64,000 nt of DNA from an uncultured Granulosicoccaceae bacterium (GCA_937958675.1 CALGND010000017.1:95595-159594), one strand, 5' to 3'. Numbered from the stretch's first letter, positions 28,674 to 37,671 are shown. Translations and numbers: made by a program. Notes: generated from the sequence alone by a model not told the origin.

Positions 28674-29858
28674 ATGAATAAATTCGCCGTCGCCCTGCTG
28701 GCTTCCGCTTCACTGTGCACAACTGCAATGGCTGCGGATGATGCTATCAAAGTTGGATTCGTCACAACCCTTACAACGGGGGGCGCAGTTATTGGTAACG
28801 ACATGCGTGATGCCGTTAATCTAGCGCTGGAACACATGGATAACACCATGGGTGGCAAGCCTGTAGAAGTATTGTTTGAAGACGATGGCTTTAAACCCGC
28901 AACAGGTAAGCAAGCAACAGACAAACTCATTAAGGAAGACGATGTCGATATAGTCGCAGGCTACATTTGGTCGCATGTATTGATGGCTTCTTACCGGTCG
29001 GTGCTGAAAGCTGACAAAGTCATTATTAGTGCTAACGCTGGCCCATCAGCAATCGCGGGTAAGTTATGCGATCCGAATTTCTTTTCCACCTCCTGGCAGA
29101 ATGATCAAACACCAATGGCCTTGGGTGAGTTGCTCAACGCGCGTGATGTTAAATCTCTTTACTTAATGGCACCAAACTATGCCGCCGGTAAGGATATGGT
29201 CGCCGGTGTCGAGCGTACTTTTGGTGGCGAGATTGTTGGTAAAGATCTGACTAAGTGGGGCGCTGATGCGCAACTGGATTTCTCTGCAGAGCTTGCCAAA
29301 GCAAAAGCATCCGGTGCAGAGGGTCTGGCGGTGTTCTATCCAGGCAAAGCTGGTGGTGCGTTTATCAAACAGTATCAACAAGCGGGCCTTGCTGAAAGCA
29401 TGCCGTTGTACACCATGTTTACCGTTGATGCACTGTCACTGCCTAAACTGCAAGAAGCCAACATGACCGGAATCTTAGGTTCTGAGATGTCAATGTTTTG
29501 GAGCCCAGAGATGGACAACGCTGCCAACCAGAAATTTGTTGCAGGTTTTCGTGAAAAATATGGTCGATACCCATCATTCTATGCAGCGCAATCATATGAT
29601 GCAATGAACCTGATCAAATCAGCTGCAGATGCGCTTGATGGTGATTTTTCTAGCACATCAGCGGTTCGTTTCGAATTGGCAAAAGCCAATTTTGATTCAA
29701 TAAGGGGCGAGTTCGAATTTGGTAACAATCATATGCCAATCCAAAATTTTTATGCTCGCAAGGTGATCGAAGATGCTGATGGAAACTGGACTACCGAGAT
29801 TACCAAAACTGTGTTCGAGAAGCATCAGGATAGCTACGCTGCCACTTGCAGCATGTAA
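28674..29858 (+). CDS. Branched-chain-type ABC transporter substrate-binding protein
   Basis: A periplasmic type I binding protein of 394 residues from the ATG at 28674. This start is chosen because a GGAG sequence lies just upstream and because it gives a clean signal peptide (MNKFAVALLASASLCTTAMA). Upstream in-frame codons from 28623 would only add residues ahead of it. Peripla_BP_6 features are IKVGFVTTLTTGGAVIGNDMRDAVNLA, DIVAGYIWSHVLMASYRSVLKADKV and PSFYAAQSYDAMNLIKSA. It is not closely similar to the binding protein at 10570. It opens a five-gene uptake operon. The ligand is unknown. Confidence 0.9.
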   Translation: MNKFAVALLASASLCTTAMAADDAIKVGFVTTLTTGGAVIGNDMRDAVNLALEHMDNTMGGKPVEVLFEDDGFKPATGKQATDKLIKEDDVDIVAGYIWSHVLMASYRSVLKADKVIISANAGPSAIAGKLCDPNFFSTSWQNDQTPMALGELLNARDVKSLYLMAPNYAAGKDMVAGVERTFGGEIVGKDLTKWGADAQLDFSAELAKAKASGAEGLAVFYPGKAGGAFIKQYQQAGLAESMPLYTMFTVDALSLPKLQEANMTGILGSEMSMFWSPEMDNAANQKFVAGFREKYGRYPSFYAAQSYDAMNLIKSAADALDGDFSSTSAVRFELAKANFDSIRGEFEFGNNHMPIQNFYARKVIEDADGNWTTEITKTVFEKHQDSYAATCSM

Positions 29859-29902
29859 GCAATATCTAAAACCGCTGCAGCTTAGGAAGCGCACGCGCAT
29901 CC

Positions 29903-30823
29903 ATGGATACAATACTACTGATAACGCAGGCCGTTAACGGCCTGCAGTTAGGCGTGCTGCTGTTTCTGTTATCCGCAGGCCTAACATTAACGTTCGGCAT
30001 CATGGATCTAATCAACCTAGCGCATGCATCGTTCTATATGCTTGGGGCTTTCTTTGGTGCGTCCGTTGCCATTTACACGGGTTCCTTTACGTTGGGTTTT
30101 TCTGCCGCAATAATCGGAGTATTGGCAGTCGCATGGATTATTGAAAAAGGCATTATTTCACGGTTATACACACGTGATCACCTCGATCAATTACTCGCAA
30201 CATTTGGTTTGATCCTGATTGCAGACACCTTGGTGCATATGATTTGGGGGCCAGCAGGTTTAGCGATCGCGTTGCCACCGCTACTTCAGGGGCAGCTGAC
30301 TTTGGGCGGCGTAACTCTACCGTCTTATCGTGTATTAATTATCGGCGTTGGTTTGTTGGTAGCCTTGGGCCTTTATTGCTTAGTAAACCATACACGCACC
30401 GGTATGTTAATCAGAGCAGGTGCATCTAATCGTCAAATGCTAAGTAATTTGGGTGTTGACGTTGGCAGTTTGTTCGCCGCAGTGTTTTGTATGGGTGCAG
30501 CCTTAGCCGGGATCGCTGGTATTTTGATAACGCCGATTACCGAAGCCTCGATAGGCATGGGAAACGACATAATTATCACCGCCTTTGTTGTTGTTATTAT
30601 TGGTGGCATCGGGTCAATCAAAGGTGCATTTATCGCCGCTATAATTATCGGCATGATTGATACCTTTGGGCGTGCGTTCCTTGACCAACTATTTATGACT
30701 GTCATGCCCGCAGAAACTGCCGAAACTGCTGCGCCTGCGGTTTCTGCGATGCTTATTTATATATTAATGGCAGTCATCTTAAGCCTGAGACCAGCTGGTT
30801 TATTTCCACCAAAATTACGCTAA
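29903..30823 (+). CDS. Branched-chain-type ABC transporter permease (LivH-like)
   Basis: A 306-residue inner-membrane permease with about eight helices. Landmarks are VNGLQLGVLLFLLSAGLTLTFGIMDLINLAHASFYMLGA at the start, the ATPase-contact loop TRTGMLIRAGASNRQMLSNLGVDVG and IITAFVVVIIGGIGSIKGAFIAA. It lies 44 bp after the binding-protein gene and shares one base with the next gene (TAATG). Confidence 0.93.
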   Translation: MDTILLITQAVNGLQLGVLLFLLSAGLTLTFGIMDLINLAHASFYMLGAFFGASVAIYTGSFTLGFSAAIIGVLAVAWIIEKGIISRLYTRDHLDQLLATFGLILIADTLVHMIWGPAGLAIALPPLLQGQLTLGGVTLPSYRVLIIGVGLLVALGLYCLVNHTRTGMLIRAGASNRQMLSNLGVDVGSLFAAVFCMGAALAGIAGILITPITEASIGMGNDIIITAFVVVIIGGIGSIKGAFIAAIIIGMIDTFGRAFLDQLFMTVMPAETAETAAPAVSAMLIYILMAVILSLRPAGLFPPKLR

Positions 30824-31794
30824 TGGAAGGTTTGAGTAAAAAATCAGCTGTAGTCGGGGGTGCTTTTTTAATCGTGCTGGCGATCTTGCCGCTTGTGATG
30901 TTTTTTTCCGGCAACATATTCCTGATCGATATTTTTACCCGCTTGGTTATTCTTGCCATCGCAGGCACTAGTTTGTACTTGCTGCTTGGAGTAGCGGGCT
31001 TGCCTTCATTCGGGCATGCAGCCTATCTTGGTCTCGGGGCCTATGCTGTTGGTATACCGGTCCACTACGCAACGATGGGTGGCGCCGAATGGCTTGCAAG
31101 CTACAACGGTTGGTGGCAGTTTTTTCTCGCCATTTTTGTGAGTGCATTGTTTGCACTTATTACCGGGGCGATTAGTTTACGCACGCGCGGTGTGCATTTT
31201 ATTATGATCACCATGGCGTTTAGCCAGATGATTTTCTACGCCTTGATATCATTGGAAGAATACGGAGCTGATGATGGCTTAAGTGTTTATGCCTCATCCG
31301 AATTTCCATTTGTAATGCTTGATAATCCTTTGCACTTATACGGGGTTTGCTTCGGCTCTTTGCTGCTTGTTTTATATATCGTGCATCGTTTACAGCACTC
31401 GCCATTTGGGCGTGTATTGCAGGCTGCCAAACAAAACGAAACTCGTGTACTAGCGTCGGGTGTTAACCCATTCAAATACAGATTGTTGGCCTATGTGATG
31501 GCTGGCGTAATAGCCGGCTATGCTGGTGCGCTAATGGCAAACTTCTCGTTGTTTATTTCTCCTGACATGGTCGAATGGTCGCGCTCAGGTGAACTCATGT
31601 TTATGGTGATATTAGGTGGTAGTCAACATATTTTAGGCCCCTTAGTCGGTAGCAGTTTGTTCATCTTGTTGGAGTTCGTATTATCCAGATGGACCATCTA
31701 CTGGCATCTTCCATTTGGCATAATCTTGTTGCTAGTCGTATTGTTTGGACGTGGTGGCATCATGGGGATGTTGCGTAGAGATAGCCAATCATGA
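30823..31794 (+). CDS. Branched-chain-type ABC transporter permease (LivM-like)
   Basis: A 323-residue inner-membrane permease. Landmarks are LYLLLGVAGLPSFGHAAYLGLGAYAVG near residue 52, FGRVLQAAKQNETRVLASGVNPFKYRLLAYV (contact loop, about residue 195) and GELMFMVILGGSQHILGPLVGSSLF. It is the partner of the LivH-like protein at 29903. It overlaps both neighbours by one and four bases, so the operon is translationally coupled. Confidence 0.93.
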   Translation: MEGLSKKSAVVGGAFLIVLAILPLVMFFSGNIFLIDIFTRLVILAIAGTSLYLLLGVAGLPSFGHAAYLGLGAYAVGIPVHYATMGGAEWLASYNGWWQFFLAIFVSALFALITGAISLRTRGVHFIMITMAFSQMIFYALISLEEYGADDGLSVYASSEFPFVMLDNPLHLYGVCFGSLLLVLYIVHRLQHSPFGRVLQAAKQNETRVLASGVNPFKYRLLAYVMAGVIAGYAGALMANFSLFISPDMVEWSRSGELMFMVILGGSQHILGPLVGSSLFILLEFVLSRWTIYWHLPFGIILLLVVLFGRGGIMGMLRRDSQS

Positions 31795-32609
31795 GTGCCT
31801 CAACTACATCAACGAACACAATAGCCAATAATTCATCGAAATCAACAGGCTATACAGCTGAAAACGCAGCGCTGAGAACACAAGGGCTTATAAAAAGTTT
31901 TGGCGGAATACGCGCCACTGACGATCTTGATTTAACCGTTAAGCAAGGTAGCTTGCATGCACTCATTGGCCCTAACGGTGCCGGCAAAACAACGCTCATT
32001 TCGCAGCTATGCGGTTTAATGTCGCCAGACAGCGGCCAAGTTTTTTTATATGATCAAGACATCACGGCAATGCCCCCAGCTAAGCGAGTACAACGTGGCT
32101 TGGCGCGTACCTTTCAAATTACCTCAGTGTTTCCTGAATTTAACGCACAAGATAACGTCGCCTTTGCAGCTCAAGCAGTAGCAGGGCATTCGTATCGGTT
32201 CTGGCGCCCAGTGGCTAAAAACAAAACCTTTCAACAACAAGCGGCTGATGCATTGGCGCGAGTAGGATTGTCGTCACGTGCTGCCGTAACCGCAGCCTCC
32301 CTATCGCACGGTGAAAGACGACAGCTTGAAATTGCGATGGTGCTAGCGGCACAACCAAAAGTACTATTACTTGATGAGCCAATGGCCGGTATGGGCGGGG
32401 AGGAGTCCGCCTTAATGGTGGAGCTACTGCAATCGCTGAAAACTGAAGTCACCATGTTGTTGGTTGAGCATGACATGGATGCTGTATTTGCATTGGCCGA
32501 TGAGCTGAGTGTTCTGGTCTATGGACGTTTGATCGCAACGGGGATACCTAGCGATGTGCGTTCAAACGCAGAAGTGCAACGTGCATACTTAGGTGCGGCC
32601 CCTGCATGA
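31791..32609 (+). CDS. Branched-chain-type ABC transporter ATP-binding protein (LivG-like)
   Basis: A 272-residue ATPase. The first 30 residues are a Ser/Thr/Asn-rich extension. Then come GLIKSFGGIRATDDLDLTV, Walker A GPNGAGKTTLISQLCG, the LivG-type RGLARTFQITSVFPEFNAQDNVA, signature LSHGERRQLEIAMVLA, Walker B LLLDEPMAGMGGEESALMV and the switch His in LLVEHDMDAVFALAD. It overlaps the LivM-like and LivF-like genes by four bases each. Confidence 0.93.
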   Translation: MSASTTSTNTIANNSSKSTGYTAENAALRTQGLIKSFGGIRATDDLDLTVKQGSLHALIGPNGAGKTTLISQLCGLMSPDSGQVFLYDQDITAMPPAKRVQRGLARTFQITSVFPEFNAQDNVAFAAQAVAGHSYRFWRPVAKNKTFQQQAADALARVGLSSRAAVTAASLSHGERRQLEIAMVLAAQPKVLLLDEPMAGMGGEESALMVELLQSLKTEVTMLLVEHDMDAVFALADELSVLVYGRLIATGIPSDVRSNAEVQRAYLGAAPA

Positions 32610-33319
32610 GCATGCTTGAAATCAACGGATTGGAAGCCGGTTACGGCGAAAGCCAAGTGCTGTTTGATGTGTCGCTTAAAGTCGAGCTTGGCCAGATTGT
32701 TAGCCTTCTTGGACGTAACGGTATGGGCAAAACCACCACACTGAATTGCGTGATGGGCAATATCACGCCACTAGCTGGAACGCTGGAGTTTGCTGGCCAA
32801 TCAATTGTGGGTACTAAACCCCATTTGATATCCCAATCAGGTATTGCCTTGGTGCCTGAAGGCAGGCAAATATTTCCGAATCTATCCACACGCGAAAACC
32901 TAATTGCCACTCAGCGCGTTCCAAAATATGAACAATCTTCTGACCCGTGGACGCTAGATAGAGTGCTAGCAATGTTCCCAGGGCTTGCGCAACGTTTAAA
33001 CTCGCCAGGAAATCTGCTCAGTGGCGGTGAACAGCAAATGTTGGCTATTGGTCGGGCCTTGCTGACCAATCCACGTTTATTGCTCTTAGACGACGCTACA
33101 GAGGGCTTAGCGCCACAAGTGCGGGGGGAAATTTGGCAATGCTTAGCTGGTCTAAAATCGACCAACCTATCAATTCTGGTAGTGGACAAGAACCTCGTTG
33201 ACTTGTTAGATGTAGCGGACAGACATTACGTTATTGAAAAAGGCCGCATAGTTTGGCAAGGCGACAGCACCGCTTTACAGTCATCGATGGATGTAAAACA
33301 GCGCTATCTCGGTATCTAG
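32606..33319 (+). CDS. Branched-chain-type ABC transporter ATP-binding protein (LivF-like) with unusual Walker B
   Basis: A 237-residue ATPase with Walker A GRNGMGKTTTLNCVMG and signature LLSGGEQQMLAIGRALLTN. Walker B reads RLLLLDDATEGLAPQVRGEI, so the position usually held by the catalytic Glu is Asp (DDA rather than DEP or DEA). The switch segment reads ILVVDKNLVDLLDVADRHYV. In my recollection the ATEGLAP and DKN forms are typical of a LivF subgroup often found with aromatic-acid genes. The Asp replacement is not. It is the last ABC gene of the operon, 44 bp before the HTH gene. Confidence 0.9.
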   Translation: MSMLEINGLEAGYGESQVLFDVSLKVELGQIVSLLGRNGMGKTTTLNCVMGNITPLAGTLEFAGQSIVGTKPHLISQSGIALVPEGRQIFPNLSTRENLIATQRVPKYEQSSDPWTLDRVLAMFPGLAQRLNSPGNLLSGGEQQMLAIGRALLTNPRLLLLDDATEGLAPQVRGEIWQCLAGLKSTNLSILVVDKNLVDLLDVADRHYVIEKGRIVWQGDSTALQSSMDVKQRYLGI

Positions 33320-33363
33320 CCATCTGTGAGGAAAGTTATAATGCTACTGCCAGGAGGCTAGCT

Positions 33364-33633
33364 ATGTCCGAACAAATCGGTGGTATGTATGTAGGCGGCC
33401 CGGAGAGTAGCGCGCAGTCTGAATTCCTATCATTACTCGGTGGACGAGTGCGAAAGCAACGAGATTTAGTGCGCATGTCGCGCCGTGTATTGTCGCAGCG
33501 CTCTAATGTGTCAGAGCGCTATTTAGCGCAATTGGAAAGTGGTAAGGGCAATATGTCTATTGGATTACTGCGCAATGTCAGCATTGCGCTGGACGTACCC
33601 TTAGCTGATCTAGTCGAACCTAGAAACTCATAA
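33364..33633 (+). CDS. XRE-family HTH regulator, BoxR N-terminal-domain-like
   Basis: An 89-residue DNA-binding protein. The start is the ATG at 33364, which follows a good AGGAGG ribosome-binding site (33352-33357). Longer versions lack one and run into the LivF-like gene. The HTH (residues about 22-85) reads LGGRVRKQRDLVRMSRRVLSQ, then SNVSERYLAQLESGKGNMSIGLLRNVSIALDVPLADLV. This strongly recalls the N-terminal HTH of BoxR, the benzoyl-CoA-responsive repressor. BoxR normally continues into a shikimate-kinase-like domain, which is absent here because the frame stops at 33633. The position at the end of an ABC operon suggests a local regulator. The effector is unknown. Its stop overlaps the convergent lipoprotein gene by 14 bp. 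Confidence 0.82.
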   Translation: MSEQIGGMYVGGPESSAQSEFLSLLGGRVRKQRDLVRMSRRVLSQRSNVSERYLAQLESGKGNMSIGLLRNVSIALDVPLADLVEPRNS

Positions 33634-34093
33634 TGATGTTGGTGGTGGCATTGGAGTTAGCCCCCACAGCTTGACGCTGAGCATCATTCTGAAATTGATG
33701 GATCACGATTCCCGGGCGATGCGTAGCCCAAGGGTCAACGTCAGTGCCATTTTGGCTGTATCTGACGTAATCATTCATAGCGGTTAGGCGCGCCATACCC
33801 TGTTCTTGAACCTCGCCATTGTAAAATTTATCCACTTCTTCAAATGGATCGTTGGTCTCGAATACGACAATCTTCAAGCCATTCTCGCCACCTACGCGAT
33901 ACTTGATACCATTAGGATAAACTGGGTAGGGTATCTCGCTTGCACCAATAACTGCCGAGTTATTGTCGATATCTAGCTGGAATTCAGAGCCTTCAACGGT
34001 CGGATTAGAAGTCTCTGAGCGGTTGCATGCTGACAGGCTTATAAAAGCGGCCATAGCCAACAAGCCGCATGCTATTTGGGCTGAACGGGACAT
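33620..34093 (-). CDS. Putative lipoprotein, unknown function
   Basis: A 157-residue protein with a lipoprotein signal peptide and lipobox LSAC (Cys23), so it is probably anchored to the outer or inner membrane. After the lipobox come ETSNPTVEGSEFQLDIDNN, then IPYPVYPNGIKYRVGGENG and the C-terminal THRPGIVIHQFQNDAQRQ. I do not recognise a family. A stretch of the kind VVFETNDPFEEVDKFYNGEV resembles the short alpha/beta segment found in many small envelope proteins that sense or bind at membranes, but no function follows from it. It is last of three minus-strand genes that may be co-transcribed (34093 to 35254). Confidence 0.7.
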   Translation of the reverse strand: MSRSAQIACGLLAMAAFISLSACNRSETSNPTVEGSEFQLDIDNNSAVIGASEIPYPVYPNGIKYRVGGENGLKIVVFETNDPFEEVDKFYNGEVQEQGMARLTAMNDYVRYSQNGTDVDPWATHRPGIVIHQFQNDAQRQAVGANSNATTNIIMSF

Positions 34094-34151
34094 GTTAATC
34101 CTTGTAAATGCTAATAACTAACAGTAAGAATAGACCAATCAAACGAACTTG

Positions 34152-34505
34152 CTAAGCCCAGTCATGCCAAGGTAATGGCATCCACAATCGACCTTCTGGT
34201 CCGGTTAGTTGTATTTGCCACATTTCGCCTTCTGGTAAATCGACTCTCTGAATGTCGTCAACCAGGTATTCGTGTGCATTACCAGGTTGCAGGGGCTTGC
34301 AGCCTGCAATCATAAATCCCGTTGAAGCCATATAACGGGCCCCACTGATTTTTTTGCAGGCAAAAAAACGTTGTCCGTTTGGCAGAGATTGCCCTTCAGC
34401 GGGAGGGTTGGTAAAGGTGAGTTGTTTGGAAGGCCCGACAGCGCAGGCAGTGACGCAGAACAAGACGATGCTTGCCCGCACGAAAGCGCGGGCAAGTGTA
34501 TTCAC
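34152..34505 (-). CDS. Putative small lipoprotein, unknown function
   Basis: A 117-residue protein with an N-terminal hydrophobic segment and possible lipobox VTAC (Cys21). The mature part contains ARYMASTGFMIAGCKPL and ends in GPEGRLWMPLPWHDWA. Two further cysteines (in FFACKK and IAGCKP) could form a disulfide. Its ATG overlaps the stop of the upstream coiled-coil gene by four bases, so the two are translationally coupled. I do not recognise the family. Confidence 0.7.
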   Translation of the reverse strand: MNTLARAFVRASIVLFCVTACAVGPSKQLTFTNPPAEGQSLPNGQRFFACKKISGARYMASTGFMIAGCKPLQPGNAHEYLVDDIQRVDLPEGEMWQIQLTGPEGRLWMPLPWHDWA

Positions 34506-35254
34506 GCGGTTGCTGCTTCTTTCGTTTCTTCTTCTTCTGAAGCTGTCGCTGATTCGATATCAGCCAACACGCTAGCGTCGATAGTAGGGATGTCACCCAA
34601 ATCATCGCCGCCTGCTTTTTTGGCTTTGTCAGCAAATTCACGAAGCTCGCGATACGCCGCTAAAAGAGTGCCACTGCTCTCAGAAAGAGTGCGCAGCTCT
34701 TCAAGTTCTTCTTTTTGGGTTTTATTTTGCTTTTTCAATACACGGTTAGCATCTTCGGCAGTTTTGCGGCCGTTGGCTTCGTCGAGTTTCTGCTTTTTAA
34801 GTGTCTTGAGTTTTTTAACGATATTTTCTGGCGTGTCGGCTAAGGCCAAGTTTATCGCTTTGAGTTCTTTTTGCTTGTCTTCAACCTGACGTTTCATTTT
34901 TTTCAACGCTTCAGCGTTGTCTGCACGACCGTTGGCTAGCTGTTGTTCAGCTTGTTTTTGCGATTGTAGTGCCTCATCTCGCTGTGTTTCAGCATCAGCG
35001 CGGGCTTTATCCGACTTTTTAACGAGGGCTAGACTATCGTCTATTTCTTTTTTAGCCTGTTCGCGAGTGTTGGCCATGTCTGCATCGGCTTCTTTAGCGC
35101 GTTTGACGGCAGTTTCTAGCGAGGCTTTTAGGTCTTCTGCAGAGAAGTCATCCTTAAGTTTGAGGGCCGTCGCTGCCTCATTCATAAGCATTTGTTTGCT
35201 AATGGCGAGGTCTTTCCAAATTCTAAGTTGTTGTTCTGTGTCGTTTTGACTCAC
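34502..35254 (-). CDS. Coiled-coil protein, unknown function
   Basis: A 250-residue hydrophilic protein with no signal peptide or membrane helix. Residues about 35-200 are almost continuous heptad-like coiled coil rich in Lys, Glu, Ala and Gln (for example KRAKEADADMANTREQAKKE and DANRVLKKQNKTQKEELEEL). The ends are acidic, finishing in EEEETKEAATA. It is coupled to the small lipoprotein gene downstream. Long low-complexity coiled coils give little homology information. A structural or scaffold role is a guess. Confidence 0.7.
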   Translation of the reverse strand: MSQNDTEQQLRIWKDLAISKQMLMNEAATALKLKDDFSAEDLKASLETAVKRAKEADADMANTREQAKKEIDDSLALVKKSDKARADAETQRDEALQSQKQAEQQLANGRADNAEALKKMKRQVEDKQKELKAINLALADTPENIVKKLKTLKKQKLDEANGRKTAEDANRVLKKQNKTQKEELEELRTLSESSGTLLAAYRELREFADKAKKAGGDDLGDIPTIDASVLADIESATASEEEETKEAATA

Positions 35255-35331
35255 GTATTAATTCTCTCGGGGCAAATAGCCGTGTAGCACCTTAGTCGAG
35301 CAGTGCTCCAGATGCGATTAGGTAACAGGTT

Positions 35332-36669
35332 TTGGTGGGTGCACTCGTATTGAAGTTGCGATTATCACGAGTTGCCCCGTTCAATCCGGATATTATAGCG
35401 CCAAATTCGCAGCTGTTGTACTCTCAGCGGCCAATCAGTCAACACCTTTCAAGCTTTGTGACTTTTCAGGCATTTATTGCCGCTAATGTGCGATGGCTCT
35501 TAGCTGGGCTGGTGTTGACGTTCTTCTCCAGCGTCGGCCAAACCTTTTTCATCGGTTTCTATTCCGCAGAGCTGCGTGCTGCTTTGTCTTTGAGCCATGG
35601 TGAATTTGGTGTGCTCTATATGGTGGCAACGCTAGCAAGCGCTATATCATTGGTTTTCATAGGTAAATCGGTGGATATTTGGTCTGTTCGGCAAATGGCG
35701 GCTATCACCGTCACGGGATTATTTATTGCGTGCCTGGTCATGGCGAATGCGGCCACTGCACCGGTGCTGCTACTGACAATATACCTACTGAGGTTGCTCG
35801 GCCAGGGCATGATGTCCCATATTGCCGTGACCGCGATGGGCCGCTGGTATTCTCGTGAGCGTGGTCGTGCCATAGCTGTTTGTACTTTGGGTCATCAATT
35901 GGGTGATGGACTGTTGCCGATCGTGCTAGTTGGGCTGAGTTCCTGGGTTAGTTGGCAAAAACAGTGGTACATATTTGCGACGGTTTTGCTACTGATAGCG
36001 CTGCCTTTGTTGCTCACGCTTTTGCAAAAGGATCGTACTCCTCAAACCTCAATCGAATCTGGTAATAACGATATGCCCAGCTGGCTGTTCTCGCAAGTGC
36101 GGCGTGATTGGGCGTTTTATCTGATGTGTTTGGCGGTATTAACGCCGTCATTTATAGGTACGTCGGTTTTATTCCAACAGGTTCATCTGCGAGAGATGAA
36201 AGAGTGGTCTGCGCAGACACTGGCAACTGCCTTTGTCTGTTTGGCTTTAGCAAATATGTGTGTTGGTATGTTGGCTGGAGTTGCTGTCGATCGGTACAGT
36301 GCAACTCGCGGTCTACCGTTTTATCTGCTGCCTCTATCTGCTGCGTGCTTTGTTCTATCGTATTTCGATGCGCCTGTTATCGCTTATCTATTTATGACTT
36401 TACTAGGCATTAGCTATGGAATTTCCAATATCGTGTTTGGTGCTATTTGGGCTGAAAATTACGGCACTGAAAACCTTGGCGCTATCCGTTCAATTGCCAC
36501 CGCAAGTATGGTGCTTGGATCGGCCTTAAGCCCGGGAGTGACTGGCTTGCTCATTGATCAAGGTGTTCATCTAGAACAGCAACTTAGATATATGGGTGCG
36601 TTTTGCTTGTTGCTATTGTTGGTATTGCTGGCGGTGTCCCGGGCGCTGACACGTCGCCGTAATGCGTAG
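35332..36669 (+). CDS. MFS transporter
   Basis: A major facilitator superfamily secondary transporter with 12 predicted helices. The cytoplasmic loop 2-3 motif appears as GKSVDIWSVRQMAA (G...D..S.R type), the second half repeats it as VAVDRYSATRG, and IAVTAMGRWYSRERGRAIAV lies at the helix 4-5 loop. The listed start is a TTG at 35332 (445 residues). The GTG at 35458 gives 403 residues with about 9 residues before helix 1 and may be the true start, since no ribosome-binding site supports the TTG. Resembles the MFS group of monocarboxylate or nitrate-like carriers. The substrate is unknown. It is convergent with the AEC gene. Confidence 0.85.
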   Translation: MVGALVLKLRLSRVAPFNPDIIAPNSQLLYSQRPISQHLSSFVTFQAFIAANVRWLLAGLVLTFFSSVGQTFFIGFYSAELRAALSLSHGEFGVLYMVATLASAISLVFIGKSVDIWSVRQMAAITVTGLFIACLVMANAATAPVLLLTIYLLRLLGQGMMSHIAVTAMGRWYSRERGRAIAVCTLGHQLGDGLLPIVLVGLSSWVSWQKQWYIFATVLLLIALPLLLTLLQKDRTPQTSIESGNNDMPSWLFSQVRRDWAFYLMCLAVLTPSFIGTSVLFQQVHLREMKEWSAQTLATAFVCLALANMCVGMLAGVAVDRYSATRGLPFYLLPLSAACFVLSYFDAPVIAYLFMTLLGISYGISNIVFGAIWAENYGTENLGAIRSIATASMVLGSALSPGVTGLLIDQGVHLEQQLRYMGAFCLLLLLVLLAVSRALTRRRNA

Positions 36670-36683
36670 TTGGTGCTGATTGC

Positions 36684-37625
36684 TTACAGCAAACCATTGC
36701 TAAGTAGGTAAAGCCAAAGCGTTAGACTCACTATTGAAAACAACGTTGAAACCACTACTGCACTAGATGCACGCTCTACCCACACGTCGTATTGTTGAGC
36801 CAACACGAACACGTTGGTAGCCGCGGGCAGTGCAGCCATCAATACTGCAGCTTGTAACCACGCGGTCGGCAGGCCAGGCATCTGTTTAAGTAGAAGATAA
36901 ACCAAAATAGGGTGTACAACTAATTTGATTGGTACTAGATAGGAGAGTTCTATCGGTACCCGTTTGAGTGGGCGCAAGGCGGCTGACACACCCATTACAA
37001 ACAATGCACATGGAGCCGCAGCTGATGCCAGCATGGTGACTAGGCTGTTTAAGGCGGCAGGTGGTTGATATTGCACACTAGCGGCAGCGATACCTACAAT
37101 CGTAGCCAATATAAGTGGATGGCTAAGTACATTCTTGACGATGCCAAAAAGCATGGATAATAAAGGTGGCCGCCGTTTGTTACTGATTGACATCAGTAGG
37201 GGCGCTAAAGTGAAATGTATAGAGTTGTCCAAACAAAATATTAATGCGACCGGCACGCCCGCTTCGGGGCCAAATGCTGCCAATGCTAACGGTGGGCCTA
37301 GATAACCAATATTGCCATAAGCGCCAGCAAACCCTTGTATGGTCGAATTTTCTGTGCTTTGCTGGCGAAACTTTGCGATAAAGAAACACAATACAAATAT
37401 TGCGAAGGTCGATAATGACGTTTTTAATAGAAATCCGGCGTTGCGAAATTCCTCCAACGGTGTTTGCGCCAACAGTTTAAAAATCAATGGTGGAAGAGCA
37501 ATATACATGATGAAAAAATTCATCCATGCTAGACCATCTAACGTGATCTTTTTTATGCGTCCGCTTATATACCCGAGCAATATAAGCCCGAATAGTGGCG
37601 TCAGCATCTCAATAATTTGCAACAT
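36684..37625 (-). CDS. AEC-family transporter (auxin efflux carrier type)
   Basis: A 313-residue inner-membrane carrier with about 10 helices in two inverted halves. The start MLQIIEMLTPLFGLILLGYISGRI, the discontinuous-helix segments FAGAYGNIGYLGPPLALAAFG and AALPAATNVFVLAQQY (with the N...P pattern) and SLVTMLASAAAPCALFVMGVSAAL are typical. Bacterial members carry malate, malonate or similar organic acids. Lies next to a GlcD-type FAD oxidase on the same strand, 47 bp away, so both may act on a hydroxy acid. Confidence 0.88.
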   Translation of the reverse strand: MLQIIEMLTPLFGLILLGYISGRIKKITLDGLAWMNFFIMYIALPPLIFKLLAQTPLEEFRNAGFLLKTSLSTFAIFVLCFFIAKFRQQSTENSTIQGFAGAYGNIGYLGPPLALAAFGPEAGVPVALIFCLDNSIHFTLAPLLMSISNKRRPPLLSMLFGIVKNVLSHPLILATIVGIAAASVQYQPPAALNSLVTMLASAAAPCALFVMGVSAALRPLKRVPIELSYLVPIKLVVHPILVYLLLKQMPGLPTAWLQAAVLMAALPAATNVFVLAQQYDVWVERASSAVVVSTLFSIVSLTLWLYLLSNGLL

Positions 37626-37671
37626 GTAGTTAGTGCTGGATAATCAAGCGGGGGGCGGCCGAAATAACAAA

